Assembly (NCBI RefSeq): GCF_002156385.1
Contig: NZ_MVJM01000002.1
Coordinates: forward strand, 62,001-126,000
Origin: Halalkalibacter urbisdiaboli
Lineage (GTDB): Bacteria > Bacillota > Bacilli > Bacillales > Bacillaceae_D
Reading direction: 5' to 3'
Length of the DNA: 64,000 nucleotides
Under the pieces are notes generated by a model that did no database searches, had not been told where the DNA came from, and worked only from the letters and a program-made list of their open reading frames with translations. Numbering within the stretch: the first letter of the stretch is position 1; each line of letters starts with the position of its first letter. Position numbers and translations under genes: made by a program. Positions 63,274 to 64,000 of the stretch are shown one piece after another.

Positions 63274-63801
63274 TTATTCACTTAGTTCCTTTAGATGTTC
63301 ATGAATCTTTGAAGAGGTTTCCTCAATCTGTTCTCCCCAATGATCATTAATTTCATGATGAACATAATGCCCATTTTGATCTAGGATACTAAATCCTCGA
63401 TAAGACAGGTCATCATTTTTCATATTTACGTACTCAATTACCTCCAAGTTTGGATCAGATAATAAAGAGAATGTTAACCCTAATCCGTTCTTCAAAGCTT
63501 GACTATCGGAAGAAGATTCCTTACTTATCGCATAAATATCCGCATCTATATCATCAAATAATGCGAGATTCTCTTGCAGCTCAACTAGCTGCATTTGACA
63601 AAGTCCTCAGCCAACCTCCGTAAAATGAAATAACACCGTTGCCCGCTCCTTATTCGTTAGCGTAACCTCTTCACCTAAATCGTTTTGAAGTGTTAAGTCT
63701 CCCTCTGGTTCTTCGCTTGATGAACCACAACCGGATAAAACGAAAAGAACAGAACAGACACTCAACAAAAGAATGAATAGTTGCTTCTTCATCGTATACA
63801 T
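63274..63801 (-). CDS. Redoxin-domain lipoprotein with in-frame TGA at the active site; candidate selenoprotein
   Basis: Read through one TGA (63607-63609), this frame gives 175 residues. A lipoprotein signal (ILLLSVCSVLFVLSGC) and a Ser/Glu linker lead into a thioredoxin-fold domain: VTLTNKERATVLFHFTEVG-TGA-GLCQMQLVELQ. The TGA is codon 65 and stands where the first Cys of CxxC belongs, with Cys68 as the second. The downstream half (IDADIYAISKESSSDSQALK, SILDQNGHYVHHEINDHW) stays in frame to its terminator. The start has SD GGAGAGGTG and is 13 bp after a SCO1-like gene. Either Sec is inserted (U-G-L-C, SECIS at 63575-63593) or this is a recent nonsense mutation; the first is favoured. Confidence 0.65.
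63575..63593 (-). promoter_or_regulatory. Candidate bacterial SECIS hairpin
   Basis: Minus strand: TGCAGCT-AGTTG-AGCTGCA, a perfect 7-bp stem with a 5-nt loop starting 13 nt after the TGA. The loop begins 20 nt after the TGA and has G at its second position, matching the general bacterial SECIS model (small apical loop, G within the first two bases, correct distance). Confidence 0.55.
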
Positions 63802-63814
63802 TGTTTCACCTCTC

Positions 63815-64000
63815 CTATTGAACTGTTTGTTTTAGATCTTTAATAATCCCTTCCTGGTTTGATTGCAGTCCATCATACTTGCGGATAATCTTACCTCCAG
63901 GATCTACTAAAAAAAAGCTTGTCGGATGGACAAAATCATCCTCTTCTTCTATATATTGAACCGTTGTTTTAAATGTCTCCATTGCAAAAGTTGCAATTTC
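63815..64000 (-). CDS. SCO1/SenC family protein, C-terminal part only
   Basis: The last 61 codons of a thioredoxin-fold SCO1/SenC/PrrC protein; the rest lies beyond the window. Visible: FKTTVQYIEEEDDFVHPTSF, FLVDPGGKIIRKYDGLQSNQ and the end IIKDLKQTVQ. The conserved His of the copper site (here VHPTSFFLVD) is in place. Such proteins deliver copper or electrons to cytochrome oxidase CuA outside the membrane. Only 13 bp separate it from the redoxin lipoprotein start, so the two are cotranscribed. Confidence 0.75.
   Translation of the reverse strand, partial: EIATFAMETFKTTVQYIEEEDDFVHPTSFFLVDPGGKIIRKYDGLQSNQEGIIKDLKQTVQ

Overview
The window looks like chromosome of a spore-forming, low-GC Bacillaceae, probably a relative of the alkaliphilic Bacillus genera. 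The evidence is a three-gene ger-type spore germination operon, the competence genes med and comZ, a FapR operator in front of fabH-fabF, and gene order that follows the B. subtilis argC-to-spx segment. Read on the minus strand from the right, the shared backbone is argC-argJ-argB-argD-carA-carB-argF, yjzC, a yjaU-like gene, a yjaV-position epimerase, med-comZ, fabH-fabF, yjaZ, yjbA, trpS (plus strand), yjbC and spx. The app/opp oligopeptide transporter operons that sit there in B. subtilis are absent, and several blocks have been inserted.

Layout. 1-6 kb: the 5' part of spx, an RND efflux pair on the opposite strand, then yjbC, so the pump splits the usual yjbC-spx pair. 6-12.4 kb: a predicted glycoside hydrolase, a small DNA-binding protein, a TrhA/hemolysin III membrane protein, an HD-domain protein, a cation/Ca2+ exchanger, a ResA-like thioredoxin and a lipid kinase. 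12.7-16.2 kb: a tightly coupled alcohol dehydrogenase plus two-domain class II aldolase pair, convergent with an MGDG-synthase-like glycosyltransferase. 16.5-23.4 kb: trpS, yjbA, yjaZ, a divergent topoisomerase III and coaA. 23.4-32.8 kb: an arabinan/arabino-oligosaccharide locus with three GH43 enzymes and an ABC importer without ATPase, behind a sigma-A promoter overlapped by a cre-like site; a chemoreceptor is divergent. 33-39 kb: a LysM/SleB-type hydrolase, an acetyltransferase, an unknown protein, a DHH-CBS-CBS-nucleotidyltransferase fusion and an LCP-family cell-wall ligase. 39-52 kb: fabH-fabF, med-comZ, prfC, yycC, the ger operon and the yjaV/yjaU region. 52-62 kb: arginine and carbamoyl-phosphate biosynthesis with an ARG-box promoter. 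62-64 kb: a membrane protein, a probable gene remnant, and a SCO1-like gene followed by a redoxin lipoprotein with an in-frame TGA.

Two things stand out. First, at the right edge a thioredoxin-fold lipoprotein is interrupted by a single in-frame TGA exactly where the first cysteine of its CxxC motif should be (TGA-Gly-Leu-Cys). A 7-bp hairpin with a 5-nt loop follows 13 nt downstream, as expected of a bacterial SECIS, so this is a candidate selenoprotein. Second, at least seven intergenic copies (plus one decayed) of a 100-200 bp element are scattered through the window. Two sequence subfamilies share the same two hairpins and differ by matched changes on both arms, which suggests a structure-conserved repeat family, like the bcr repeats of the B. 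cereus group, that also acts as a transcription terminator.

Start sites were chosen by Shine-Dalgarno (SD) spacing and family N-termini; several differ from the longest open frame.
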